DNA of 64,000 nt, taken from the NCBI RefSeq assembly GCF_026242045.1, contig NZ_JAPJDO010000011.1, positions 113,717 through 177,716 of the forward strand, read 5' to 3'. This document shows positions 8,705 to 16,799 of this stretch, in pieces (the first letter of the stretch is position 1; every line of letters begins with the position of its first letter). The notes beneath the pieces were generated by a model, which saw nothing but the letters and a program-made list of their open reading frames with translations, did no database searches and was not told the origin of the DNA. This stretch comes from Mycobacterium pinniadriaticum. GTDB lineage: Bacteria > Actinomycetota > Actinomycetes > Mycobacteriales > Mycobacteriaceae. Both the position numbers and the translations under genes were made by a program.

Positions 8705-8755
8705 GTGAGCAACATCCGAACCGCTGACACGCGCTCGTTCAGAGCCCCGCAGTGA
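8705..8755 (+). CDS. Possible 16-codon leader peptide before tetR
   Basis: GTG at 8705 opens a short frame encoding 16 residues that stops with TGA at 8753-8755, overlapping the tetR GTG (8752) in a GTGA junction. tetR has no evident Shine-Dalgarno sequence, so re-initiation from this leader is possible. No independent support; it may be chance. Confidence 0.25.
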   Translation: MSNIRTADTRSFRAPQ

Positions 8756-9408
8756 ACAGCCCAAGCGAAGAGCCTGCCTGGAAGCAGCGCGCCGTCGAGC
8801 GGTCCATCCGGACCGCCAAGGTGCGCGCCGGGCAGCGCGTGCAGCGATTTCTGGATGCCGCACAGGCCATCATCACCGAGAAGGGCAGCACCGACTTCAC
8901 CGTGCAGGAAGTGGTGGACCGGTCTCGTCAGTCCCTGCGCAGCTTCTACCTGCAGTTCGACGGTAAGCACGAGTTGCTGCTGGCGCTGTTCGAGGACGCC
9001 CTGAGCCGCGCAGCCGATCAGATCCGGGCGGCCACGTCGGCCCAGAAGGATCCCCTGGATCGCCTCAAGGTGGCCGTCACCCTGTTGTTCGAGCTGTCCC
9101 GGCCCGACCCCACCGCGCGGCGCCCGCTGTTCACCGACTTCGCCCCGCAACTGCTGATCTCGCATCCCAACGAAGTCAAGGTCGCCCACGCGCCGCTGGT
9201 CGCGCTGTTCGCCGAGCTGATGGAGCAGGCCTCGCAGGCCGGCGAACTGCGCGAAGACGCCAACCCCCGCCGGCTCGCGGCCATGACGATGCAGACCATC
9301 ATGTTCATCGCCCAGTCGAGTTCGGTGGAGGACGAGGAGGACGTTCACACGCCGATCAGCGGCGAGGAAGTGTGGACCTTCTGCTCCCAGGGCTTCGCCC
9401 GCAAGTAG
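8752..9408 (+). CDS. TetR/AcrR-family regulator
   Basis: 218 residues. The N-terminal HTH covers roughly residues 28-75, with TVQEVVDRSRQSLRSFYLQF matching the helix-turn-helix and the following Tyr-rich turn. The C-terminal ligand domain is unassigned. The two palindromes just upstream, and the same palindrome at four other island promoters, make it the best candidate for the island regulator, probably released by an acyl-CoA or pathway intermediate. The GTG start has no clear ribosome binding site. Convergent with the MeaB gene, 9 bp apart. Confidence 0.88.
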   Translation: MNSPSEEPAWKQRAVERSIRTAKVRAGQRVQRFLDAAQAIITEKGSTDFTVQEVVDRSRQSLRSFYLQFDGKHELLLALFEDALSRAADQIRAATSAQKDPLDRLKVAVTLLFELSRPDPTARRPLFTDFAPQLLISHPNEVKVAHAPLVALFAELMEQASQAGELREDANPRRLAAMTMQTIMFIAQSSSVEDEEDVHTPISGEEVWTFCSQGFARK

Positions 9409-9417
9409 GCCACCGGC

Positions 9418-10365
9418 TCACCGTGATTCGACATCCGGCGAAACCCGCTGGGCGATGAGCATTTCCGCCGCGCTGTAGGGGTCGAGGCGGCCGTCGGCGA
9501 CGGCCTGGGCCAGCGCATCGAGATCCGGGTGGCCGTGCAGTCGGGTCTGTGCCAGCGACAGCACCTGTTGGCGGGCCCTCGCGGCGCGCCGGGCGGGGGT
9601 GTCGGCCCGCCGGTGCGCCTCGATCGCCTCGATGAGCTCCCCCACCCCCTCCGCCCTGGCGGCGATCAATGTCAACACCGGGACGTGGGTCTCGAACTTG
9701 AGATCGCGAACCGTCTGTGCGGCGCCCTCGCGGTCGGCCTTGTTCACCACCACCAGATCGGCGACCTCGAGCAGGCCGGCCTTGGCAGCCTGGACCGCGT
9801 CGCCGGCACCCGGGTTGAGGATCACGATGGTGGGATCGGCGACGGCGGCGATCTCGATCTCGGACTGTCCGACCCCGACACTCTCCAGCAGCACGACGTC
9901 ATAGGCCAGCGCACCCAGCAGCCGGATGGCCGCGGGCACGGCGGCGGCAAGGCCGCCGAGATGCCCGCGGGTGGCCACCGAGCGGATCAGCACATCGGGG
10001 TCGTTGATATGCGCGGCCATCCGGATCCGATCGCCCAGCAAGGCCCCGCCGCTGTACGGCGACGAGGGGTCCACCGCCAGCACCGCGACTCGCTGTCCGC
10101 GTTCGCGATACGCGGCGACGAGCACCGCGATCGTCGTCGACTTGCCCGCACCGGGCGGACCCGTCACGCCGACCACCGGAATCGCCGCCGGACCGAGCTC
10201 GGCGAGCACCTCGTCACGCCGATCACTCTCGACCAGGCTCAACAGCCGCCCCACCGCGCGGGTGTTGCCGCCCCGGGCCGCGGTGATCAGTTCGGCGACA
10301 TCCATGGAGCGCAACGCTAGCGCGGACGTCGCCACCAGTTCGGGTTGACCTATTTCAGACGGCAT
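9418..10365 (-). CDS. meaB: MeaB/ArgK-type G3E GTPase, B12 mutase chaperone
   Basis: 315 residues. G69PPGAGKS is the P-loop, followed by VDPSSPYSGGALLGDRIRM, VATRGHLGGL, LLESVGVGQSEIEI and VVVNKADREGA, all typical of MeaB. Family members protect and reload adenosylcobalamin in methylmalonyl-CoA-type mutases. The partner is presumably the split mutase at 17752-19730. The ATG at 10365 directly abuts the operator at 10366-10380, so the message would be leaderless; a start at 10305 (MDVAELITAARGG) is also possible and nearer usual family length. Shares its promoter region with the SDR gene. Confidence 0.88.
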   Translation of the reverse strand: MPSEIGQPELVATSALALRSMDVAELITAARGGNTRAVGRLLSLVESDRRDEVLAELGPAAIPVVGVTGPPGAGKSTTIAVLVAAYRERGQRVAVLAVDPSSPYSGGALLGDRIRMAAHINDPDVLIRSVATRGHLGGLAAAVPAAIRLLGALAYDVVLLESVGVGQSEIEIAAVADPTIVILNPGAGDAVQAAKAGLLEVADLVVVNKADREGAAQTVRDLKFETHVPVLTLIAARAEGVGELIEAIEAHRRADTPARRAARARQQVLSLAQTRLHGHPDLDALAQAVADGRLDPYSAAEMLIAQRVSPDVESR

Positions 10366-10392
10366 GAGAATACTATTCTCTCAAGTAGAGAG
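10366..10392. promoter_or_regulatory. Operator GAGAATACTATTCTC plus GAGAG half-site
   Basis: The 7-bp arms GAGAATA/TATTCTC around one central base (10366-10380) form a perfect palindrome. A GAGAG half-site starts at 10388, 22 bp on. It lies in the 52-bp divergent interval between meaB (minus) and the SDR gene (plus) and touches the meaB start codon. Confidence 0.75.
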
Positions 10393-10417
10393 CGTCAGTT
10401 GCAAGAAGGGTAACGCT

Positions 10418-11182
10418 ATGCAGATCAGTGGAAGTTCGGCCGTCGTCTTCGGTGGCGCGGGCGGCCTGGGTGAGGCAACCGTGCGCAAGCTGCACGGGGC
10501 GGGCGTCAAGGTCGTGATCGCCGACCTGGCCGACGACAAGGGCAAGGAACTCGCCGCCGAGCTCGGCATTCCGTATGTGCGCACCGACGTCACCAATGAC
10601 GACGACGTACTGGCGGCCATCGCCGCGGCCGAGGAGCTCGGACCACTGCGGGTTTCGGTGGATACCCACGGCGGCCCGGCCGGCGGCGGGCGGCTGGTCG
10701 GCAAGGACGGCTCGCCTATGGAGATGGAGGCGTTCACCAAGACCATCACCTTCTACCTGACCGCGGTGTTCAACGTCATGCGCCACGTCGCCGCCGCGAT
10801 GGCGCGCCAGGAACCCGACGAGAACGGCGCCCGTGGCGTCATCATCAACACCGCCTCGATCGCCGCGTTCGAGGGCCAGATCGGCCAGCTGCCCTACTCG
10901 GCGGCCAAGGGTGGCGTCGTCGCGATGACACTGGTTGCTGCACGCGATCTTTCGCCGTTGGGGATCCGGGTGATGTCGATCGCGCCCGGCACCATCAACA
11001 CGCCCGCCTACGGTAAGGCGGCCGACCAGCTGGAGGCCTACTGGGGTCCGCAGGTGCCGTTCCCCAAGCGGATGGGCCGCTCGGTCGAGTACGGCGCGCT
11101 GGCGCTCTCGATCGCCGAGAACGACTACCTCAACGGCGAAACCATCCGGCTCGACGGCGCGTTGCGCTTCCCGCCGAAGTAG
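10418..11182 (+). CDS. SDR, probable 3-hydroxyacyl-CoA dehydrogenase
   Basis: 254-residue short-chain dehydrogenase. The Rossmann motif is [13 protein letters not shown] and the catalytic block is NTASIAAF with YSAAK. The usual NNAG after strand 4 is replaced by [11 protein letters not shown], a real oddity. The C-terminal [16 protein letters not shown] fits classical SDRs that oxidise 3-hydroxyacyl-CoAs. The ATG at 10418 has AGAAGGG upstream; longer upstream readings cross the operator. Divergent from meaB, and followed by a bidirectional hairpin. Confidence 0.87.
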   Translation: MQISGSSAVVFGGAGGLGEATVRKLHGAGVKVVIADLADDKGKELAAELGIPYVRTDVTNDDDVLAAIAAAEELGPLRVSVDTHGGPAGGGRLVGKDGSPMEMEAFTKTITFYLTAVFNVMRHVAAAMARQEPDENGARGVIINTASIAAFEGQIGQLPYSAAKGGVVAMTLVAARDLSPLGIRVMSIAPGTINTPAYGKAADQLEAYWGPQVPFPKRMGRSVEYGALALSIAENDYLNGETIRLDGALRFPPK

Positions 11183-11190
11183 CGGCGCCG

Positions 11191-11242
11191 ACAGTAACGC
11201 CACGGCGAGAATTCCATCGAATCTCCGCCGTGGCGTTACTGT
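11191..11242. terminator. Bidirectional hairpin terminator
   Basis: A 20-base arm at 11191-11210 pairs with 11222-11242, with a single bulged C. It fills most of the gap between the convergent SDR (ends 11182) and enoyl-CoA hydratase (ends 11247) genes. No long U-tract. Confidence 0.65.
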
Positions 11243-11246
11243 CGCG

Positions 11247-12011
11247 CTACTTCTTGGCGATCAATCCGTCGACGATCTTGTTGAAGTCGGCGGTGCCGAA
11301 CGACACGTACTCGGCGAGGTTCGCGTAGTCCAGCGAGGCCATCACCGACTTCTCCAGCTGGATGTTCATCAGCCGCTTGGTCGCCTCGACCGCTTGCTGC
11401 GGCAGCTCGACGAGCTTCTTGGCGCAGGCAATAGCCTCCGATACGGGTTCGGCGACAACGTGATTGGCAAGCCCGAGCTCCACCGCACGCTGTGCCTTGA
11501 TGCGCACGCCGGTCAGGGCGAACTCCTTGGCCTGCAGCAGAGAGATCTGCGATCCCCACACCAGCGGGCCCCCGTCGGCGGCGACCAAGCCGATGGACAC
11601 GTGCGGATCGGCGAAGAACGCGGTCTCGGCCATGTACACGACATCCGACAGCGCGGCCAGGCTGCAACCCAGACCGACGGCCGGTCCGTTGACCGCCGCG
11701 ATCACCGGAATCCGACAGCGGACCATGCCGATCACCAGATCGCGACCATGCTTGATCGTCTTCTGCCGCAACGCTTCATCGTTGCGCAGTTCGTCGAGAT
11801 AGTTGAAGTCACCGCCGGCTGAAAACGCCCGGCCCGCGCCGGTGATGACGGCCGCCCGCGCGGAGGCATCCTCGTTGAGCGCCTCCCAGATCTTGGCCAG
11901 CCCCACGTGCAGGTTGTCGTTGACGGCGTTCAGCTCGTCGGGACGATTCAGCGTGATGATGCGCAGCGGGCCGTCGGCCTTGACGTCGATTTCGTCTGGC
12001 ATGTCGTACAT
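11247..12011 (-). CDS. Enoyl-CoA hydratase/isomerase family protein
   Basis: 254-residue crotonase-fold protein. TGAGRAFSAGGDFNYLDEL holds the first oxyanion-hole Gly and NGPAVGLGCSLAALSDVVYMAE the second. DPHVSIGLVAADGG sits where hydratases carry catalytic Glu residues; none is obvious here, so isomerase, hydrolase or another crotonase reaction is possible. The start is ATG 12011 with AGGAG 8 nt upstream. Last gene of the ligase operon, 2 bp after the acyl-CoA dehydrogenase stop. Confidence 0.88.
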   Translation of the reverse strand: MYDMPDEIDVKADGPLRIITLNRPDELNAVNDNLHVGLAKIWEALNEDASARAAVITGAGRAFSAGGDFNYLDELRNDEALRQKTIKHGRDLVIGMVRCRIPVIAAVNGPAVGLGCSLAALSDVVYMAETAFFADPHVSIGLVAADGGPLVWGSQISLLQAKEFALTGVRIKAQRAVELGLANHVVAEPVSEAIACAKKLVELPQQAVEATKRLMNIQLEKSVMASLDYANLAEYVSFGTADFNKIVDGLIAKK

Positions 12012-12013
12012 AT

Positions 12014-13102
12014 CTAGACTCCTAGTCCAAGGATGCGGCCGGCGATGATGTTCTTCTGAATCTGTGACGTTCCGCCCATCACACTCTGGGCGCGACTGTA
12101 GAGGTAAGCGCCGAACAACTCCTCGTCGCCGGTGCCGACGGTGGCCAGCGCGGCATGGCCGACCGATTGCTCGGTCCAGGTCATCAGCAGCTTGTCCAGC
12201 GAGCCGTCCGGGCCGTGCTTGATGCCGTCGAGCTGCTCGGACAGCCGCCGCCGCACGTGCAGGCGCAACATCTCGGTCTGCACCCAGGCCCAAGACAGTT
12301 CGTCGGGCGCCGGGCCGTCGACCCGGGACGCCATCTGACGCACCAGCTTTCCGTAGCGCGCCGAGAAGCCCAGGGTTGAGGGCTCGCGCTCGTGGCTCAC
12401 CACGGTCATGGCCAGCTTCCAGCCGTCGCCCGGCGCGCCCACCATGTTCGCGGCCGGTACCCGGGCACCGTCGAACCCGACCTGGCCGAACTCCTTGGTG
12501 ACACCGCTGATCATCTTCAGTGGTCGCTGGACGATTCCGGGCTGGTGCATCGAGATGATGAACGCCGAGATGCCCTTGTGCTTGGGCACATCCTTGTCGG
12601 TGCGCGCCAGCACCAGGCACCAGTCTGCGCAATCGGAGTAACTGGTCCAGATCTTGTGGCCGTTGATGACGTACTCGTCACCGTCTCGGGTTGCCGTCGT
12701 CGTCAGCGAGGCCAGGTCCGAGCCGGCGCCGGGCTCCGAAAAGCCCTGGCACCAACGCTCGGTGCCGTTGATCATGCCGGGCAGGAAACGCTGGGCAAGT
12801 TCCTCGCTGCCGTGGTGACTCAAGCCCACCACCAGATAGCCCAGGCTCGGCCGGGCCGGTGCGCCGGCCTTGGCGATCTCCTCGTCGACGATCACGTCGA
12901 AGACGGTCGGTAAGCCCTGGCCGCCGTACTTTTTCGGCCACGATGTACCGAAGAAGCCGGCGGCGTACAGCGCCTGATGCCACTCCCCGGCCTTGGCCCA
13001 GTAGGCGTCACCCGACGTCGGGAACTTGCCCTTCTGTTCTTTCAGCCAGCCACGCAGCCGCTCCCGGAAGGCGGCCTCAGCTGGCGAATCACGAAAGTCC
13101 AA
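12014..13102 (-). CDS. Acyl-CoA dehydrogenase, large subunit of second pair
   Basis: 362 residues. GFSEPGAGSDLASLTTTA, YVINGHKIWTSYSD and SVMGGTSQIQKNIIAGRILGLGV are clear family motifs. The start codon is TTG at 13102, supported by GGAGGAG 7 nt upstream. It overlaps the upstream shorter dehydrogenase by 14 bp, the same paired arrangement as at 6661-8589, in opposite gene order. Likely an alpha2beta2 partner subunit acting after the CoA ligase. Confidence 0.9.
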   Translation of the reverse strand: MDFRDSPAEAAFRERLRGWLKEQKGKFPTSGDAYWAKAGEWHQALYAAGFFGTSWPKKYGGQGLPTVFDVIVDEEIAKAGAPARPSLGYLVVGLSHHGSEELAQRFLPGMINGTERWCQGFSEPGAGSDLASLTTTATRDGDEYVINGHKIWTSYSDCADWCLVLARTDKDVPKHKGISAFIISMHQPGIVQRPLKMISGVTKEFGQVGFDGARVPAANMVGAPGDGWKLAMTVVSHEREPSTLGFSARYGKLVRQMASRVDGPAPDELSWAWVQTEMLRLHVRRRLSEQLDGIKHGPDGSLDKLLMTWTEQSVGHAALATVGTGDEELFGAYLYSRAQSVMGGTSQIQKNIIAGRILGLGV

Positions 13103-13994
13103 TGGTCAACTCCTCCAACTTGACTGGCCAAGCCTCGGTGGCTGCCAGCACCCGACGCAGGTAGATGTGGGCGAGACACTCCCAAGTGTTGCCGATTCCT
13201 CCGTGTACCTGGATCGACATCTCGCAGACCGCCAATGCGGCTCGTGCGCAATAGATCTTGGCGATCCGGGCAGCCTCCACCGCGCTATCCGCGGGCAGCT
13301 CGTCGACAGCCCACGCCGCATGCCGCAGGACGCTGACCGACCCCTCGATGAGGGCCAGCCCCTCAGCCAGCATGTGCGCCACAGCCTGATACGAGCCGAT
13401 CGCCGACCCGTACTGCTCACGCACTTTCGCGTACTCGGTTGCCAGCGAGTGGGCGCCGCGGGCGGCACCGACCAGATCGGCCGTCGTCACCGCCAGCGCC
13501 AGCGCATACCAGCGCTGCGCGTCCTGGGCCGTCAACTCCCCCACCGCCTCGGCCGAGCCGGAGACCGCGGCGGTGATCCTGGTCAGATCTGCGGCAACGC
13601 GGACGTCACCCACGCCGACCGACTCCACGGTGGTGTCGGCCAGCCGCAACGCCGCACCGACACCGTCGGCGTCGAGAACGACCTCACCGACGGCGATACT
13701 CGCCGGCAGCGGCTCGGCCCCCAGCAGGCGGTAGAGATCGTCGGCAAGGGCCGGTCCCAGGAACGGCACGTCGACCAGGCCGCGGGCGAATTCCTCGGCG
13801 ACCAAGGCGACTTCGACCCCGCTGGCACCGTCGGTGCGAAGGGAGCGCCAGCCGGTCGCGTCGACGGTCTTGGCCAGCCGCGCCCGCCGCGACTCGTCAT
13901 CAAGGTCCGCGACGGACCCGGGACCGAAGTCGTCGGCCAACCGGGCCGCGGCGTCGCGCAGCTGCTGCTGCTCACTGGTCAGACGTACGTCCAT
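13089..13994 (-). CDS. Acyl-CoA dehydrogenase, short partner subunit
   Basis: 301 residues with a weak N-terminal half and a recognisable C-terminal domain: ATEYAKVREQYGSAIGSYQAVAHMLAEGLALIEG and QVHGGIGNTWECLAHIYLRRV. Start ATG 13994, preceded by AAGGAG at 4 nt, inside the end of the ligase gene (23-bp overlap). Paired with the following large subunit. Confidence 0.87.
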   Translation of the reverse strand: MDVRLTSEQQQLRDAAARLADDFGPGSVADLDDESRRARLAKTVDATGWRSLRTDGASGVEVALVAEEFARGLVDVPFLGPALADDLYRLLGAEPLPASIAVGEVVLDADGVGAALRLADTTVESVGVGDVRVAADLTRITAAVSGSAEAVGELTAQDAQRWYALALAVTTADLVGAARGAHSLATEYAKVREQYGSAIGSYQAVAHMLAEGLALIEGSVSVLRHAAWAVDELPADSAVEAARIAKIYCARAALAVCEMSIQVHGGIGNTWECLAHIYLRRVLAATEAWPVKLEELTIGLS

Positions 13995-15429
13995 ACTGCT
14001 CCTTGAGAATTCGCCGCAGCGCCTTGCCCGACGGCAGGCGCGGGATTTCGGGCACGAACACGATGTCACGAGGGCGTTTGTAGGACGCCAGCCGACCGGC
14101 GATCAGAGCGTCCAGCTCGTCGGAACTCACCGGCTCGGTGACGGCCACCGCGGCGATGACCGCCTCGCCGTCGGCCGGGTCCGGCACCCCGAACACCGCA
14201 CAGTCCCGTACGGCCGGGTGCCCGTGCAGTACCGACTCGATCTCGACCGGCGCGACCTGGAACCCGCGCACCTTGATCATCTCCTTCAGCCGGTCGGTGA
14301 TTCGCAACCAACCGTCGTCGAGGTAGCCGATGTCGCCGGTGCGGTACCAGCCGTCACTGAACGCGTCGGCGGTGGCCACCTCGGGCAAATAGCCGGCCAT
14401 CGCCGACTCCGAGCAGACCTGGATCTCCCCCGTCTGACCGGATTCGACCGGCTCACCAGTGTCCGTCGACACGATGCGCACCTTTGGAATCGGTCTGCCC
14501 ACGGTGTCCAGCCTGACGTCGTCGCGCGGACAGCAGGCGATCACCGGCACCTCGCTGGTGCCGTACGCCGAGATCCACCCGACGCCGGCGCGCCGGGTCA
14601 CTTCGTCGGCCACACTCACGGTGACCGGCGTGGCACACCACATGATGAAACGCAGCGAGGAAAGATCGAATGTCTCCAGTTTCGGATGCGACGCGATCGC
14701 CAGTGCGATTGGGGCCACCGCCATTTCAATGGTGATGCGGTCCTCCTGGATGTGCGCCAGCATGCTGTCGACGTCGAACCTGCGGTGCAGACGCATCCAC
14801 GCACCGGCGTCGAGCACGGTGAGGATGTTGAGCAGGCCCAGAATGTGCGACGGAGGGGTGACGATCTGCATCCGGTCGACGGCCGTCAGGCCCAGTGCCC
14901 GGCGCCAGTGCCGCACCCCCGCGGCCAGCGAGCGGTGGGTGTGCCGCACCGCCTTCGGCATTCCCGTGGTGCCCGAACTGAAGACCAGCACCGCATCGGT
15001 CTCGGGCGCCGGCTCCCAGGCGACCGGATCCGCCGGGTTGATCGGCTCGTCGAGGCTCAGCATCGGCAGCGTGTCGGCCAGCACCGGGCTGTCGCCGACG
15101 GCGTGGTCGACCCTCGCCACCTCAAGAGCATGACCGACATCGGCGTCTTTCCAGCTGGGACTGATCAGCACCGCCGACGCACCGAGGCGCCAGATCGCCT
15201 GCACCGCGAAGATGAACTCGGGTCGGTTCGACGACATCAGGGCGACCCGCTGTCCGGCCTGCACCCCGCGGCTCGCCAGGGTGTCGGCCAACCCGGCGGA
15301 CAGCGCCTCGACCTGGGATCGTGTGTAGATGCGGTCCTCGAAGGCAAGCACCCTCACGTCGCTCACGGCGCGGTCCGCTCGCACATGGTCAGTGACAATC
15401 CCATCGACAGGTCGGCAAGACGAGAACAT
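13972..15429 (-). CDS. Acyl-CoA ligase, AMP-forming (FadD-like)
   Basis: 485 residues in the called frame. The P-loop-like VFSSGTTGMPKAVRHTH, ISAYGTSEV, DGWYRTGDIGYLDDGWLRITDR and the C-terminal PSGKALRRI with its catalytic Lys are all present. It activates an unknown carboxylic acid to its CoA thioester and is the probable entry enzyme for the minus-strand operon. The start is uncertain: ATG 15429 gives MFSSCRPVDG, lacks a clear ribosome binding site and overlaps the degenerate operator half; a GTG inside is possible. Operator at 15443-15457 lies just upstream, shared with the divergent ferredoxin. Confidence 0.88.
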   Translation of the reverse strand: MFSSCRPVDGIVTDHVRADRAVSDVRVLAFEDRIYTRSQVEALSAGLADTLASRGVQAGQRVALMSSNRPEFIFAVQAIWRLGASAVLISPSWKDADVGHALEVARVDHAVGDSPVLADTLPMLSLDEPINPADPVAWEPAPETDAVLVFSSGTTGMPKAVRHTHRSLAAGVRHWRRALGLTAVDRMQIVTPPSHILGLLNILTVLDAGAWMRLHRRFDVDSMLAHIQEDRITIEMAVAPIALAIASHPKLETFDLSSLRFIMWCATPVTVSVADEVTRRAGVGWISAYGTSEVPVIACCPRDDVRLDTVGRPIPKVRIVSTDTGEPVESGQTGEIQVCSESAMAGYLPEVATADAFSDGWYRTGDIGYLDDGWLRITDRLKEMIKVRGFQVAPVEIESVLHGHPAVRDCAVFGVPDPADGEAVIAAVAVTEPVSSDELDALIAGRLASYKRPRDIVFVPEIPRLPSGKALRRILKEQYGRTSDQ

Positions 15430-15457
15430 ACTATCGCCAGCAGAGAACTGTATTCTC
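15422..15457. promoter_or_regulatory. Operator GAGAACTGTATTCTC plus GAGAA half-site
   Basis: Palindrome at 15443-15457 (5-bp arms GAGAA/TTCTC) with a perfect GAGAA left half at 15422, exactly 21 bp away. It lies in the divergent interval between the ligase operon (minus, from 15429) and the ferredoxin gene (plus, from 15502). Confidence 0.72.
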
Positions 15458-15501
15458 GTCTGGGTAGAATGATAGTGCTCAGAACGCGAGGAGAGAAGTA
15501 G

Positions 15502-15774
15502 ATGGCCACGGCGACCATCACGCTGGACGGTAAGACGGTGACGGTGCCGGTCAACGACGGCGACACGATCCTGGAGACCGCCCGCCGGGCCGGCCTGACC
15601 CCGCCCTACAGCTGCGAGGCGGGCAACTGCGGCACATGCATTGCGACGGTCACCGAAGGCAACGTCAAGATGCGGGTCAACGAGGTGCTCGACGACAGCG
15701 AGATCGACGAAGGGCTCGTGCTCACCTGCCAGGGCATGCCCGAGACGGATGTGACCGTCAGCTACGACGACTGA
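15502..15774 (+). CDS. Plant-type [2Fe-2S] ferredoxin
   Basis: 90 residues with cluster ligands C38, C43, C46 and C76 in YSCEAGNCGTC and LVLTCQG. ATG 15502 follows GAGGAGAG. Probable electron carrier for the Rieske oxygenase at 3341 or the P450 at 25848; the shared operator type favours the Rieske enzyme. No ferredoxin reductase gene is in the window. Its 3' end overlaps the convergent CoA transferase gene by 13 bp. Confidence 0.92.
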   Translation: MATATITLDGKTVTVPVNDGDTILETARRAGLTPPYSCEAGNCGTCIATVTEGNVKMRVNEVLDDSEIDEGLVLTCQGMPETDVTVSYDD

Positions 15775-16799
15775 AACTCGTCCAGTTCCGGCGGCGGCAG
15801 GTACTCGGGCTGATACCCCAGCACCCGCACCGGGCTGCCGACCAGATGGAAATCCCCGGCCGTGACGGTGACCTCCGGGGTCGCCTCGATAGCCTCGGGA
15901 AGCGATCGCACGGCGGCGGCCGGAATGCCCAGCGGGCGCAACCGGGCCTCCCACCCCGTGGCGGTGTCCTCGGCCAGCGCTTTGGTCACCACGGCGAGGA
16001 CCTCATCGCGACGTTCGGCGCGCTCGGCCATCGTCGGAAAACCCTCGATGCCGGCCTCGGCGGCGAATGCGTTCCAGAAACCGTCGTGGGTGACGAACAG
16101 CGCCAGGTACCCGTCCGCCGTCGGAAATAGTTGGGCGGGAACGTAGAACGAGTGCGCGCCAAAGGGATACCGGCGTGGGCGCACACCGTCGTTGAGGTAT
16201 GCCGAGGCACGGTAATTCAGTTGGGAGAACATCACGTCGCGCAGCGACACGTCCACCTGCCCACCCTGGCCGGAGACGATCATCGCGAGAAGTCCCAGTG
16301 CAGCGGTCAACCCGGTGGAGTTGTCGGCCGACGAGTAGCCGGGCAAGGTCGGCGGACCGTCGGGATCGCCGGTCATCGCCGCCACCCCGGTCGCCGCCTG
16401 GATCACGTAGTCGAAAGCTGGGTCGTCCCCGCCGTCGAGTCCGTAGCCGGTCAGCGCGACGCACACGATCTTCTCGTTGTGTCGACGCAGTGCGTCGTAG
16501 GTGAGCCCGAAGCGACGGATCACCGAGGGCTTCATGTTGACCAGCAGCGCATCGGATTCCGCGGCCAGCTCAGCCAGCCGCTGTTGTCCGGCTTCGGACC
16601 CCAGGTCCAGGCACACGCTGCGCTTGTTGCGGTTGAGACTGGCGAAATAGCTCGTCCCCACCTGGCGGGAGATCTCCCCGCCGGGTGGCTCGATCTTGAT
16701 CACCTGCGCACCGAGGTCGGCCAGCAGCATGGTGGCATACGGGCCGGCCAGCATGGTGCCGACCTCGAGAATGCGGACGCCGGCGAGCGGCCCCTTCAT
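15762..16799 (-). CDS. CaiB/BaiF family CoA transferase
   Basis: 345 residues, somewhat short for a family usually near 390-410. It opens KGPLAGVRILEVGTMLAGPYATMLLADLGAQVIKIEPP, the standard nucleotide/CoA fold start, and has NRNKRSVCLDL. The conserved catalytic Asp is probably in YSSADNSTGLTAALGLL. Moves CoA between acids, or may act as an alpha-methylacyl-CoA racemase-like enzyme. Last gene of the four-gene mutase operon; its ATG overlaps the luciferase-like gene stop. Confidence 0.88.
   Translation of the reverse strand: MKGPLAGVRILEVGTMLAGPYATMLLADLGAQVIKIEPPGGEISRQVGTSYFASLNRNKRSVCLDLGSEAGQQRLAELAAESDALLVNMKPSVIRRFGLTYDALRRHNEKIVCVALTGYGLDGGDDPAFDYVIQAATGVAAMTGDPDGPPTLPGYSSADNSTGLTAALGLLAMIVSGQGGQVDVSLRDVMFSQLNYRASAYLNDGVRPRRYPFGAHSFYVPAQLFPTADGYLALFVTHDGFWNAFAAEAGIEGFPTMAERAERRDEVLAVVTKALAEDTATGWEARLRPLGIPAAAVRSLPEAIEATPEVTVTAGDFHLVGSPVRVLGYQPEYLPPPELDEFQSS

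Noticed and set aside
11207..11226. GAGAATTCCATCGAATCTC as another operator
   Set aside because: The spacing between halves is wrong and it forms the loop end of a terminator hairpin between convergent genes.
13834..15501. 555-residue plus-strand open frame opposite the CoA ligase
   Set aside because: Rich in Arg, His and Asp with no fold signature; it is the mirror of a well-supported AMP-binding ligase.
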